Assembly: GCA_029706075.1 (NCBI GenBank) | Contig: JAINUG010000055.1 | Location: forward strand, 3,914,399-3,978,398 | Reading direction: 5' to 3' | Length of the DNA: 64,000 nt | Source: Aldrovandia affinis | Lineage: Eukaryota > Chordata > Actinopteri > Notacanthiformes > Halosauridae | Shown: positions 10,861 through 22,369 of the stretch, in pieces | Numbering within the stretch: position 1 is the stretch's first letter | How the letters are laid out: every line of letters starts with the position of its first letter | Made by a program: the position numbers and the translations under genes | The notes under the pieces: model-generated | What the model saw: only the letters and a program-made list of their open reading frames with translations | What the model was told of the DNA's origin: nothing | The model's database searches: none

Positions 10861-11540
10861 CTTTCTTTCTTCCCTTCTCTCGGATCATGGTCTCTGGTGG
10901 GGTAGGTCGGCTACTTTTCAGTACCTCTGGGGCAGTTTGATACCATTCCACCAGTTCCATGAGCTGGTTAGCGCTCTTCAGGTTCGCCTGGCTGGCTAAG
11001 TTCTTCACTTCGTATGGTAGGGACCACATGTACTTATCCACTACAATCCGCTCCATTGGACTGAGCGAAGCTGGCTTGGCCGTCAGCCAGTCCTTTGCAA
11101 TTCGACTCAGATTGTACATCTGGGACCAGGCCGAGAAGGTGGAGTTGTATGACCAGTCGTGAAACTTCGGGGCATAGCTCATAGCTCAAAAATTCATAAC
11201 TGCGAGCTTTCTCTGCGGTCAGATCCTGATACGCCTTCTGTGCCACGCCTGACAAGAAGGGAGCGAGTAAACCAGCCCATTGTTCTGTGGGCCACTCTTC
11301 CCGCACGGCTGTCCGCTCAAACGCTTGTAGATACACTTTGACGCCATCGGCTTCCGTCAGCTTCAGGATAAACTGGCTGGGGTTAATCCTGGGACGGTGT
11401 GCAGCTGTGGCTTCAGTAGAGGTAAGGTGTCAGATCTCCGCACGTAACAGTTCCGTCTGTTGCTGCTGTTCCGCCAGCCATTCTCGGGTCATGGCATGCT
11501 GTGCCAGCTGAGCCTCCGCGAGCTATGTTACTATGGCTTC
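10829..11540 (-). pseudogene. gag region with SCAN-like capsid domain, Gmr1-like fossil
   Basis: Minus-strand frames read AFERTAVREEWPTEQWAGLL and, further on, AKDWLTAKPASLSPMERIVV followed by DKYMWSLPYEVKNLASQANL. The pattern WL, a spacer, E-I-V, then LP-E-V and an acidic helix matches the SCAN domain of vertebrate zinc-finger proteins, which is known to derive from the capsid C-terminus of Gmr1-like gag. Broken. Confidence 0.8.
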
Positions 11541-11618
11541 CATTCTCTGTTTTTACCGTTTATTATTGATCACTTTGGCATATACCGGAAAGAGTGCCTG
11601 CCCGCATTCTCCACCAAA

Positions 11619-11806
11619 TGTAGCAGAACCTGGGGTGTTGGGTTGCAACTCCACCAGTGATCCTTCAGCTGTTCGTAAGATTGGATGGGCTGCAGGTGCG
11701 TTCCCCCACTTCCTGTCCGGCCATATAGGGAAAAGGGGTGGAGCCAGCATCCCACTACGTACCTCCTGTCGATCACTCGCCCTCAGGCTGCCTCTGAGCG
11801 GCTGCC

Positions 11807-11809
<3 letters not shown>
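11619..11809 (-). repeat. LTR of the Gmr1-like element (5' LTR by gene direction), short form
   Basis: Starts TGTAGCAGAACCTGGGGTG, shares the CTTCAGCTGTTC to CTCGCCCTC block with 8109-8230 and ends GCTGCCACA next to a (TA)n tract. At 191 bp it is much shorter than the partner LTR. Confidence 0.85.

Positions 11810-11842
<33 letters not shown>
11810..11842. repeat. (TA)n microsatellite
   Basis: About 33 bases of alternating A and T at the outer edge of the Gmr1-like element. Confidence 0.9.
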
Positions 11843-11843
<1 letters not shown>

Positions 11844-12275
11844 TGTATAAGTTCCTCTAAAGTTCTTGTAAGTTCCTTGGATCTGAATCAGGTTTCCCTC
11901 TCTGTAGAGGATTAATCACAGTTAATGTGCGAGATATGGGTGAGTCAACATCATCTCCGTAGGGGGAGTCTACTACTGGTCGTGGGCATAGAGAAGCAGC
12001 AATTTAATTATTTTTGCATGCTTTGAGCTAGTTACGATGAAGGGCATTATCGTTATGCTTTCATTATATTTAATAGTATCGAGATGCAGTTGTGCAGGAG
12101 AGGGCATGGCGGTAATTTGCTTTGCTGTCCTTCTAATCGAGTTGTGTGGCCTCATCCGTTCATTCCAGTTTATTACAAGCTTATTAATGTGGATGGTACA
12201 TTTTTAAACCGTTACAAAAGTTACAGACTCTTGTTTTTGTTTTTAAAGGTGCATTCTACACAAGGATGGGAGAAG
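11843..12275. other. unique sequence
   Basis: No gene or repeat recognised. Confidence 0.4.
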
Positions 12276-12480
12276 GAGGTATAGGGAACCCTGGTCCTCG
12301 AGGGCCGCAGGGTCTGCTGGTTTTCATAGTTTTCATCTCAGCACTTAAATGATCAATTAAAGCAATTGATTATTAACTCGCCTCACCTGGTTTACTGGGT
12401 CTGAATTGGTTGCTGATTTAGGGTGAGCCCAAAAACCAGCACACCCCGCGGCTCTCCAGGATCAAAGTTCCCTACCCCTA
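12276..12480. mobile_element. hAT-type MITE (TAGGGAAC termini)
   Basis: The left end TAGGGAACCCTGGTCCTCGA is complementary to the right end CTCCAGGATCAAAGTTCCCTA with some mismatches, over roughly 45 bases including the inner CTGCTGGTTTT and AAAACCAGCA pair. It has no coding capacity and no clear target duplication. Fragments of related hAT MITEs appear at 24.2, 26.2, 41.3 and 46.4 kb. Confidence 0.82.
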
Positions 12481-12484
12481 CCAC

Positions 12485-14190
12485 AGTGGGTAGAGCTACA
12501 GTGAGCTGTCACTCACTGACTGCTTGAAGCACTGTTTGAACCAATCAGAAGATGTGCACCCCACAGAAAAAACCCCACAATGATGGGTTCAATCAATTTG
12601 TCACTGATAGCTTTGCCCATATTAGGTTGAATGACACCTGGATCTCCTATCAGTAATATTATACATTTTAGTAATTCATACAAATAGCACGTCATGCTAA
12701 TAATACGATTCATAAGTCATTTGTGCTGCTTGGCCTTATGCACCACGCACCTTTAAACTGAAAGTAGAATCTTTTTTCCTATGCCGTTAAAGACACAGCA
12801 GACAGTAGAACCTACTGCAAGTTGCAATGAAACTGAATGTTCTTACTTGCAACAGAATCCATTTTTAAGAATCTAAATCTGACACGAGGTACAAGGATTG
12901 CGCTTATATTTTTTTGTGTGTGGAAACTTGAAATGCATTATTGACTTTATTTGCCCCCTAACTACTTGTGAAGGCTGGTATTTCTGAGGAGGACCGTTAA
13001 AAGAGATTTGCAACTGGATATGAAATGGGGTCGATGGTCTGAGGCAACGGCATTCTTGATAGTTTTTTTTTTTCATTGTTTGTTTCTTATGGTCTGAGGT
13101 TCGATATCCTTGATGCAACGATAATTACCTTATTTGCCTTTATCTGTGCCATTGGGAATACTAAATACCAGGAGCCTATAAAAAAAAAGCTATAGTAGCG
13201 GATCTCACAATGAAATGGCCATCCAACGGTACTCATGTAATTATATCAATCATAGTCATAAGCTGAAGGCTTAAAATCCATAACCATGTGTGGGAATCCC
13301 CTCCCACCCCACCCCCCGTATGCCTGTTTATTTCCTACTTTAAAGAAGAGGGAGGAGGTAGGCTACTGGTTTCTGGGTTTATGTAGCAATGTTTAAAATG
13401 CACTGGGGGACCAAGACAATAACTGTGAGCAGACCATCAGACCATCCATTTTGTTTGTTTGTCCCCAGCCATGAGGAAGAGACATTCCCACAATAATATT
13501 ATCGAAACTGCCACCACAGTTTAGTTGAAGTGACACATTTCATTGCTTATATACTGTTAACGCAAGGCTCCATGGCAGGCAGGTAATAAAGAGACACAAT
13601 ACAAAATGAAAGTGACAAACCAAGATATGGAATTGCAACATAAACTATGGTTTAATTAGATATAAAGGCAAAAAAAACTAGAGAGAGTATGAAAAAGATT
13701 ACAGAATGTACATTGATATAATCTGCACTATCAAGCCCTTATAGGGACCCGTCAGGGACAAGAACAATTGATTGATTGATTGATTGATTTATTGGGTGAT
13801 CCCCTCAATTATTTCTGTGTGTTCCTAAAACGTTATTCTCTTTTGTCTGCACCATAAAGAGTTAGGGTCACAGCGGTAAAAAAGGGCCAACAGGGTTCTG
13901 GGATATAAAAGAAAAAACAAATAATACAAGCTTGGCCAGATATTTAGCAAGCTAGCTTTCAAACTAACTGGCTGATTGTTTACCTAGTTAGCTAGATGTA
14001 TCCACGCAAGATTGACTTAGCTCTGAATATTGGGGGCGGCAACAGTGTCTTCCCCAATGTTCAGATGAAACCTATGCTCTTGAGGAGAATCAATGTGCGT
14101 CAGTAGGGGGTGGTGCTGAGCAGGCTTTTCCTGCAGGGACGTTAAGACTCAGCTTCAGGGAAGCAGCAGAACATTTCAGCACCCTGGATA
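12485..14190. other. unique sequence with a short TTGA repeat
   Basis: Only short unmatched open frames. A (TTGA)n run of about six units lies at 13766-13790. Nothing else recognised. Confidence 0.45.
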
Positions 14191-14197
14191 GCAGCCA

Positions 14198-14385
14198 CAT
14201 TCAGGGAACTGGGCTTATAACACAAAGGTTGCAGGTCTGATTCCCAGGTGGGTGCTGTTGTGCACTTGAGCAAGGTACTTCACCGGAATTGTAAGTTAAT
14301 ATCAAGCTGTATAAATTGATTTTATTTATAGCTATGTAAACTGTTTTAGTTGCTCTGGATAAGTTCTAGCAAGTTTTAGTCAGTG
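14198..14385 (+). mobile_element. tRNA-derived SINE with L2-type tail, degraded, family B
   Basis: The order of parts is the same as in the better copy at 38645: a head with GGGAACTGGGCTTATAAC and box-B-like GGTCTGATTCCCAGG, the body CACTTGAGCAAGGTACTT, then AAGCTGTATAAATTGA, then the tail core TTGCTCTGGATAAG. The end of the tail has diverged. Confidence 0.82.
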
Positions 14386-14553
14386 TTATGTTATTGGTTA
14401 GTGGTTTTGTTCAGTTGAATCACTACCTCCAGTTGGAGCCCCACAACACAATAATTTGATTCATCAGAAGAAGTAGCTCACAATTGTTTTATTAGCAAAG
14501 CACATCCCGGAAGTTGGTTGAGGCTTATCTCACACCAGCATGTCAGCCTGATT

Positions 14554-14729
14554 ATAGTTCCGTAAGTTTATGAGCAGCCTGGTCAGGCTAATAGTACTGT
14601 AAGGTTATGAGCAGCCTGGTCAGGTTCATAGTGCCATAAGGTTATGAGCAGCCTGGTCAGGCTCATAGTTCCGTAAAGTTCTGAGCAGCCTGGTCAGGCT
14701 CATAGTGCCATAAGGTCACGAGCAGCCTG
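14554..14729. repeat. 37-bp minisatellite, about 4.75 units
   Basis: Units start at 14554, 14591, 14628, 14665 and 14702, exactly 37 bases apart, each with the core TATGAGCAGCCTGGTCAGG and a variable start ATAGTTCCGTAA, ATAGTACTGTAA or ATAGTGCCATAA. The two start variants alternate in the later units. Confidence 0.95.
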
Positions 14730-16550
14730 TACTACCAGAGAGCTAACGGCAACATCAGCAAATCTCTCACTGATACACTGAGGAGGAGCTTGAACCCACC
14801 CCAACCCCTGTTGGGACAAGACTAGTTGCGTTCAGCCAATTTGACTTCTTGCTCATAGTCAGCTGATGACACAGTCCTGGCTTGAACTCTTTTTTTGCGC
14901 TTGTGCTGAGCCCCTTTACTGACTGAACCACATGGGAGCGCACCTCCATAATCACCAGTCTGTGCCATTAGGGAGGTTGGCTTCACTGAACAGATGGAGA
15001 GATGTGCGTTTTTTTATTTTGTATTCCTCTCAAGTTGTGAATGAGCAGGAGGAATGTCAATGAACGAATGACCGGCTTCTCACTTTTCAGCTTTTTTTTT
15101 TTTTAAAGAAGGGAGTATTTAGAACCTTAGAGTCTGACACGAACGCTTCCTTTTGTTATGGTCTGTGGACAGATGCCAGCGGCGATAACACAGTTTGGTT
15201 GTGTTAGATGAATTTAGCATATACAGTAAGCAATCATGAAGCCATGAGCAAATGGTCACCATCTGGCTCACGGTATCTGGAGACAGACCCATCTGGGGAG
15301 TGTATTCAAATATTACGTACATTACACTTTAAAGGAGTTGATCCAGTATCTCCATCTAATCCCAGCTCTATCCATGGCCTCACCGAGAGCATCCTGCATA
15401 ACTGAAACCATTTTTTTCCTCATAGAGGTAAGGAATCGGCATGCTCTCTACTGAAAAAGGTCTGAAATCCATAAAGTATGGTGCTCTTTCAATACAAGGT
15501 TGATATGTGAAAAACAAAAATTGGAAGGCCACACCTAGCACATTCAAAAAAGTCCAAGGCCTTGTGCTATGCGGTGGCTGTCTGATTTTAGTATTTTTTC
15601 TTCTCGTCTCAATTTCTTATTCTCCTTTTTTTGAAGCACCAATCGCAAGGCATACAAATTCACAACTGTAGTTGTATTTGAAAACAATTGGTCTCGGTGC
15701 CATCGAAACTTGGATTTATTTCAACTGAACCAGCTGGCCAGCAGTGCCACAGAAAATGAATGTGCGAAAATGTAATTGTGTGTTTTGGTAAAAAGGAAAT
15801 GCAATTATCTTGCCCTTTGCAATTTACGTGCCGGTGTAAAATTAAATGCGACATATGAAAAAGTGATACGCATTCCGCGGTGGGATTAAACTGTATGAAA
15901 ATATAATGCATAAAAAGTAATGCGTGTGTCAGGTTGAAATTACATTTTAATATAAAATATGAGGTACAAAAAAATATATGATTAAAAAGTAATACATGCA
16001 ATAGTCTGAGCTGCGTGTGTATGCCCTTGCAGCCCGATCCCCAGCCGACAGCACTAATCCCCAAAACGTGATTCCTCAGATCAATCTAACCCAACAGGCT
16101 TTGCCTTCTGCGTTGTCATTGAGATCAGAGTTGCTCGAACTTGGTCTCCTCGTTCGGCCGTCTGGTGCGAGACGGCGTGGGCTGAGGGAGGCTGGCAGTG
16201 AGCCGATGAAGCGTTGAGCGCGTAGTCAGAGTCTAAGCGCGTTAAAGACACGCTGACATCACACGAGCTGGGTCCCTTGTTGCTGGATGAGCTGACGGCA
16301 ACTTTTGAGGAGTTGTTTCGGCAGGCGATAGGAAGCCACAGCAACAGTAGTGTCGTAGGTATGATGGACGCCAGCAGGGAGCGACCACTCCACGCTCAAA
16401 CTTTAGAAAGCGCAGATGTGATTATCGGGTGTTTCATAGAGGCCAATTGTGCAGCTGTGCACATGAGGAAATTGGTTTATAAGAGCCTAAATTGTATACT
16501 TGTGTTCTTATGTTTTCAATGTTTTCATTTCCTATGCACACTGATCTCTT
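14730..16550. other. unique sequence, one possible exon
   Basis: No repeat family recognised except short A/T runs. A possible coding exon at 16222-16367 is listed separately. Confidence 0.4.
16222..16367 (+). other. possible host exon, unrecognised
   Basis: The frame reads SKRVKDTLTSHELGPLLLDE then LTATFEELFRQAIGSHSNSS, an amphipathic-looking stretch with balanced codon use, ending at GTCGTAG followed by GTATGA, a plausible 5' splice donor (exon end about 16358). An upstream in-frame stop lies near 16207-16209; an acceptor was not found with confidence. The composition differs from the AT-rich surroundings. No family is recognised, and it may be chance. Confidence 0.2.
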
Positions 16551-16551
16551 C

Positions 16552-16950
16552 ATAAGAGACTAACCCACTCCAGGCTGTGCAGTTGTATGAAAATAAATCA
16601 GGACAGGCTGGTGTGATGTGGTCCTGATATGAAGCCGAGGGGTCAACCACCCTGAAGTGATTTATTTTCATACAACTGCACAGCCCCGAGTGGTTTATTT
16701 CACTTATACCATGGCTACTCGCAACAGAAATAAATAAACACTCAAATACAATCAAACTAAATTGTTGCAGCTATTGTTGTTGTTAACTTATTACTTTTTT
16801 GCCTTTATTTTCACTGGCGAAAATAAAGCACTGTCGCTGGAAGTACTTCATAGCCGTCCGCTATTATGCTTCTCCACTCGGTTTACTGGACAATAATCAA
16901 CGCCCTCTCGACCAATAAGAATCGAGTATTTAACCAAGCCGTGGTATGAT
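16552..16950 (-). mobile_element. composite palindromic MITE, copy 1
   Basis: Inverted arms lie at about 16572-16607 (core GTTGTATGAAAATAAATCA) and 16651-16686 (core TGATTTATTTTCATACAAC). A second inverted pair flanks the neighbouring module: ATACCATGGCTA at about 16707 and AGCCGTGGTAT at about 16940. The same two modules occur in the same order, reversed, at 28328-29222. Family unassigned; no coding capacity. Confidence 0.8.
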
Positions 16951-16954
16951 AGGA

Positions 16955-18480
16955 CATTGGGAGTTGGAACTGCAGTAGAAGAGCACTCAGAGTTCCAGAT
17001 CGACAAACGCAGAAAATCTGAGGCATAATGATGAGAACAAGCCATTGATCCCATCGAGGCTACCTAAAAACCAGGGACTGTGGCAAGCCTGGACTTGAAC
17101 ACTGCAAGGGCCTCTGTCAAATACTGTATATTGGTCTTCTGAAGTCCCTCTTACTGGGTTGTTCCAAAGTTTCACAGAGAAAAAACTATTAAACTCATGA
17201 AACACATATCCAAAGTAGATGTTCTCAGATCATGTGAATATGCATAAATAAGGTGCTTTAAAGTGCTCTTGCCATGAGCACTTTAAAGGTGTCAATTATA
17301 CATAATACCGCCCATCCTTTATACTGGCCAGGGCATGTGTAATAGCTCACAAGAGCAATCAAGGCTCACACAAAATAATGAATTTCAAATAAAGTTTGCA
17401 ATGTTACCACAACATTCATCTTTATTTGACAATTTTCAGTGCGGTTTTGGGAGAGAAACAAAAGAAGGTCTAAAACAAAAATTTTAATATGGTAGCATTT
17501 TACTTATTCCACACTATAGAAGGGGCAGGGGAAACTTGCGTCCTCTTGTTTAATTCTCTCTTGTTAGTTTGTTGGCGTGTTTGTAAGACATGGCACACTT
17601 GACCTTTTTATTTTTACTTTCGAGAGTGCTGAAGTAGCGTTTATTTTCAGTTTTTTTTTGTTTTGTTTTTTGCCCTTCCTTCAAAAAGTAGCTGACTGCA
17701 TGTGTGGGTTGTGAAGATGGATGGTTCGCTGCACGCTCCTTTAAATCAAAGGCGAATGGAAGGCTCTTCTTTAATCACATTTCACACCCACCCCGCTTAT
17801 CTTCATCGCCTGTTGTTTAAAACCTGTCACAGCTGATATATCTGCCCTGGCCCTGACTGCTGTGGGCCCGCTCAAAACCTATATTTACGCCCGGGCTGCC
17901 TGTTAAGCTCCCGTGCAAACAAGGAGCGTCGCAGATACGGGCTTCTCCGACGGCAGGGGCTGTAAATGCTAAGACGAACTCGCCGTTTAACTGCCAGAAA
18001 AAAAAGAAAAAGGGAAAAAAATCTGCGTCACCTGATAAACTGCATCTTTTCTGCCGTCTGCCGCGATGCGGTTCTGGAGTGCCGGCTGTGTCGGCAGGTT
18101 TGCCATGATTTCCTTTCAATCAGCAGCCAGTTTAAGCCTTGGAAACAAGGATTGTGGACTATTCTGCCAATGACTTAAATGAAGTATATTTAAGCTGAAA
18201 CACACAGAAACACAGAAGACCAGGACACAGCAGGGCCCTCTATAACTGATACTGTTAATAGTGTAATTATATTTCTCCTCATTTATTTAAACAGAACAAA
18301 TGCACAGAGATGTGCAAAGCAATATGCTTCATATTTAACACTATATTCTACAATATTACACTAGCTGTGGATTTTAAGGGGTCAAAAGTCAGGAACTGTG
18401 TTCATTGATTGGTTCACAGACTTCAGCAACCACGGCAACATATATGATCAAGACCCCCCGCAAAAAATAGTGAGCTGTTT
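16955..18480. other. unique sequence
   Basis: Contains an imperfect hairpin at about 17251-17290 (GTGCTTTAAAGTGCTC pairing with GAGCACTTTAAAGGTG). No gene recognised. Confidence 0.45.
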
Positions 18481-19530
18481 TATCTGGACGGACCCTGATA
18501 AGGCCTCCACTCTGCTGCTGAATTGCCCTGTCCAGGGTCCGCACGCTTTTCAGGTGCCAAGCTAATGGTGCATTCCAGCTGCATCTGCTGCAGCGGAAAT
18601 TATACCTATTATGCGTTTGCTGCTAATTCATGCCGTTTCGGCCGTACCCGCCAGGCCAGAACATCAAAGCTCCCGCCTAATGTGCTTCCTCCGTTGAATA
18701 GTTCTAATATTGAGTGAGCCCGCGATCAATCCATTTATTAAGGGGGCAAGTTTTTTGTGGCGCAAAAGAAGTGGCGCCCTTCAAGACAGCCGCTTGCAGG
18801 GTTCGAATTTGAGTCCGCTTTGGCTGCCTGAGCCAGGCTCCATAGCACCTGATCCAGGCTCCGTTGGCTTCGAGGCACCTCAGACATTGATGCAATGTGT
18901 CCGCGGTTAGCCGCCAGAGAGGAGCACATCTGACACGTGGCCTTCTCCTCCAGAGACCCCGTTTCAGCTGGGAAAGGAGCGCAGCTGCAGGAGGATCTTA
19001 TCGGCGATTGTTCCATTGACTGCATCTCTTGACATTTGACTGGCGATTTCTCTCTCTTGGATCTTTTCCCGCGTCCCTCTTCTCTTTGGACAGCGAGTCG
19101 AAATTCAAGGCCCTTTTCCGTTATCCCAAGCCCCCCCACATCCGAGAATACCTCTCTGTCTACGGGCTGGCTTTTGTCTGATACCCTTTTCTTACTTCCA
19201 AAAGCATTTCTCGGTTATCCGGCAATGGATCGCCAGCGAACGGTCAATCTCGATGACCTTGACTTTAGCATGATAAGATTATTACGCCAATGGTAATGAT
19301 CTCTGCGATGTTCCATTTTCGTTCGGCGCCACTCCCACTACCTATTGGGTAATGCCCAGCCGTCGACCGATGCATCGACTTACAGTGAATGATGCGCACC
19401 CATTATCTCCACCAGTTAAGAGGACTAACTGCTCCGGAACCGGTAGGTTTGACGTATCAGTCTTAATGAAAGAAGACGGTGACTTACTCTTATGCCACAA
19501 ACATAACCTGACATATACTGGGACATATGC
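18480..19530. other. repeat-free, well-mixed block; candidate regulatory DNA
   Basis: About 1 kb with balanced base content and no transposon signature, unlike the AT-rich flanks. No open frame here looks conserved. Candidate conserved noncoding DNA by appearance only. Confidence 0.3.
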
Positions 19531-20575
19531 TGTAAAATATTAAGTAATATATTTGAATATATAAAAGGACTCCACATATATTTCACAATGCATGCCAATT
19601 TATGTTCTAAAATATATTATGGTCATATTGCATATATGGCAATACTTTTAACAATATATAGAAAAGTGGCAATGATCTGTATTTTGACTAGCAGACATCC
19701 ATTTTTGTCGTCACGACACCTCGTTCTCCCATCACTTGTGTGCGTGTTGGCACTGCTCAACACAACACACCAGCCAGGCAAAAGAGTACATCTGTTGCAG
19801 GGATGAACCACCGAACCACAGATTTTTGCTACCAAGGATTACAAGCAATATATTTTCTGCTGTAGTGGTGTATGCTCGTATTACCTCATACATTTTAACG
19901 CCAGGACAGCCAAGGCAATCAATTGGAAGGCATGATTGCCTTGCCTGGAAGCCCCTGCCTGGAACTTCAAAGGATGTTCCAGCTCAGGAGCATGATTGAA
20001 GACACCTCCTTTCCTCAGACTGGGAAAATAAGGGATCCTCAACACAGGTTCTGTTTTACAACGGCAGCGCAGGAGGAAAGCACATGTTTACCATTCTAAG
20101 TTTTCAAAGATATTAAGATTTAAATGATGGAAAAGTGAACGGCTGTGGTAGTGTTCTGCAATTCGGATGAAGAATCCAATGTTGTCACATGTGAACAGTA
20201 ATAAAGAGTAGCTCATTGATTGTAGCTTTTTGATTGTGATAATTAGCCATCAGTTCGGCTGCTAACTAGCAAATTTTGCCTATCATTGTGAGAGTAAGTA
20301 GCTGTTACTTACCAGCTATCCAGCTAATAGAAATATGATAGCAATGCTAAAAGCTGAAGCCTACCTTTCTATCTGTGCCGGTTACCCTAAATATTCCAAC
20401 GTGGCAATTCAAGACTGCTGCTTTAACTGAGGGAGCTGTTGATTAAAAATATCTATGGGCACAGAATTAATTTTTAGCTGCCTTTTTTAGCTATGCTTTC
20501 ACGGGGATTCAATTCCATTATAATTGTTAATTCCACATGCTCCCTGAAACACGTAGGTACAAACCATTATGTATG
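19530..20575. other. unique AT-rich sequence with a short hairpin
   Basis: A perfect 11-bp inverted repeat, CAAGGCAATCA at 19911-19921 and TGATTGCCTTG at 19932-19942, is extended by CCAGG and CCTGG outside a small bulge. No gene recognised. Confidence 0.45.
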
Positions 20576-20577
20576 AA

Positions 20578-20638
20578 CACACACACACTCACCCACACAC
20601 ACACACACACACATAAACACACACACACATACATACAT

Positions 20639-20694
<56 letters not shown>

Positions 20695-21050
20695 GTTCCT
20701 ACCATGTATTGATGCACATCTTGTAAGTCGCTCTGGATAAGAGCGTCTGCTAAATGCTTAAAATGTAAAATGTAAAATGTATATATATATACACACGAGT
20801 GTGCATACACACACTCACACACACACACACACACACACACATGCACACTTACGCACACACTCACACATGCATACATGCATATACACACACACACACACAC
20901 ACACACATGCACACTCACACACACATGTGCAAACACATGCAAAACACACATAAATACACACACACGTGCGCATGCTCACACACACACATACATACACATG
21001 AGTGCGCATACACACACACACACACACATGCACACACACACACATGCACT
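20578..21050. repeat. compound (CA)n microsatellite block
   Basis: Long (CA)n arrays at about 20578-20690 and 20812-21047, with occasional TG, GCG or T changes. Long open frames on both strands (poly-Thr-His or Val-Cys) are artefacts of the repeat. An L2 tail is embedded at 20694-20780. Confidence 0.95.
20694..20782 (+). mobile_element. L2 LINE, extreme 3' tail only
   Basis: Begins GTTCCTACCATGTATTGATG and continues TTGTAAGTCGCTCTGGATAA, GAGCGTCTGCTAAATG, then three AAAATGT units, identical in order to the ends of the L2 copies at 33.2 and 39.4 kb. Fewer than 90 bases were copied. It sits between two (CA)n arrays. Confidence 0.9.
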
Positions 21051-21795
21051 AACACAGCGAACAGGGAACACCAAAGACATTATACAAAACACAACTAGTT
21101 AAAAAACAATAAAACCATTAAAAATCATTCTTTTTCATTTACATACGGAATACAAAGTTCAAATCTTTAGACTGACATATGGCCAAGGCCAAAGCCCTTT
21201 ATTTACAACTGAGTTTTCATTCATGCATAATTCCACTAGACTTGATGCTGACAATACGGGCAATAGATCAAGGCTCAGTCAAATGAACAAATCAATATGC
21301 TGGAGTACCGGACATGGCACCTAATTGTTTCCTTGAAGTTCTAGTGACATCCACGGCATCTTTGCCCGGACCGGTTGATCTCCAAATTCTTTTCCTGGGG
21401 CTCGTGATAGGTGAAAATATAATTATAACACCCATTACGCACAGAGCAGAGCCCAGACTAATTACCTCAAATTAAGTCACGACCCCTTGTGGCTCAATGA
21501 CTGTCATCATTAATTACGCTCTACCATCTCAAAACACGCATTTGTAGACCAAACCAGTAAATCAATGCAGAACACGAATGCATAAATAAATAGCACACTA
21601 CGATTAAGAATGACCAACAAATAAAAGGCACAGCAATAAAATGTACTTTTTCAGCAAGCCCGCACAGTTCTGTCTCCAGTTCAGTGTGTTACACATTGTC
21701 CTGGTCAGGGCAAAAATAATGGAGTCATTAAAGATGAAATAAATACATAAATATGAGGCGTGGTTTCTCAATATGTGAATGTGAAGTACGTGAAA

Positions 21796-21828
<33 letters not shown>

Positions 21829-22365
21829 AAAGGCCTCGTTGCTCTGCTCGTACTCATCCTGTTCGTTTAGATGTTTGATTATTGATATTGCACTGATATG
21901 CATTGATATGCGTTTCCAATGCATTAGTTAGTAGTCCACTTCATAAATTCAATTCCCATTTCAATTCTGTCTATAGTTAAAGATATAAAATAACATTTTC
22001 GTTCCATTCCACTATTCTCAATAATTCAACTTAGAACAGCTCGATAATCAATAGCTCAATAGTAATGTTTACTGTACAAGCATAAAAACATTTTTCAGAA
22101 TGTTCAATAATTACAAATATTTTAGGAAGATATTCAGAAGAGACAGAATTCAGAATCTGTAGAAATAAGACTAAGATATGATTGAAAAAGGAATTTTACT
22201 TTCATGAAACTACATTTAGAACTAGTTGCGTATTCAGAAGTCACCTGATACGCATGTTTTATTGAACGTCTCTGACCTAAGAGGTCCCTAAAGCTTAATA
22301 TTTGGCAAGCAGCTGCTATAGAAAATAGTACAATTAGCGAGTAAATACCACATATCAGGAATAAC
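21050..22365. other. unique sequence with a GAT microsatellite
   Basis: A (GAT)n run of about eleven units lies at 21797-21829. Bases about 21180-21540 are repeat-free and mixed in composition; the rest is AT-rich. No gene recognised. Confidence 0.45.
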
Positions 22366-22369
22366 TTTT

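Larger units (their letters stand above)
7730..11809 (-). mobile_element. Gmr1-like Ty3/gypsy LTR retrotransposon fossil with two LTRs
   Basis: LTRs lie at 7730-8252 and 11619-11809; outer ends are TGTAGCAG and GCCACA. On the minus strand the internal region reads gag (SCAN-like), protease region, integrase, reverse transcriptase, RNase H. Integrase before reverse transcriptase is the order known for Gmr1-like elements (named from Gadus morhua), not for ordinary Ty3/gypsy. The element sits in a (TA)n tract at both sides. It is clearly broken, with numerous lesions across all genes, and the two LTRs differ in length and sequence, so the insertion is old. A second copy of the clade in the opposite orientation is at 44730-47945. 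Confidence 0.9.

Noticed and set aside
15530-15590. small inverted repeat around AAGGCCTTGTGCTA
   Set aside because: Too short and interrupted to separate from chance.
17817-18119. 100-codon minus-strand open frame
   Set aside because: Includes a poly-Phe run from an A-rich tract; no conserved pattern seen.
20578-21050. long open frames on both strands in CA repeats
   Set aside because: Low-complexity translation of a dinucleotide array.
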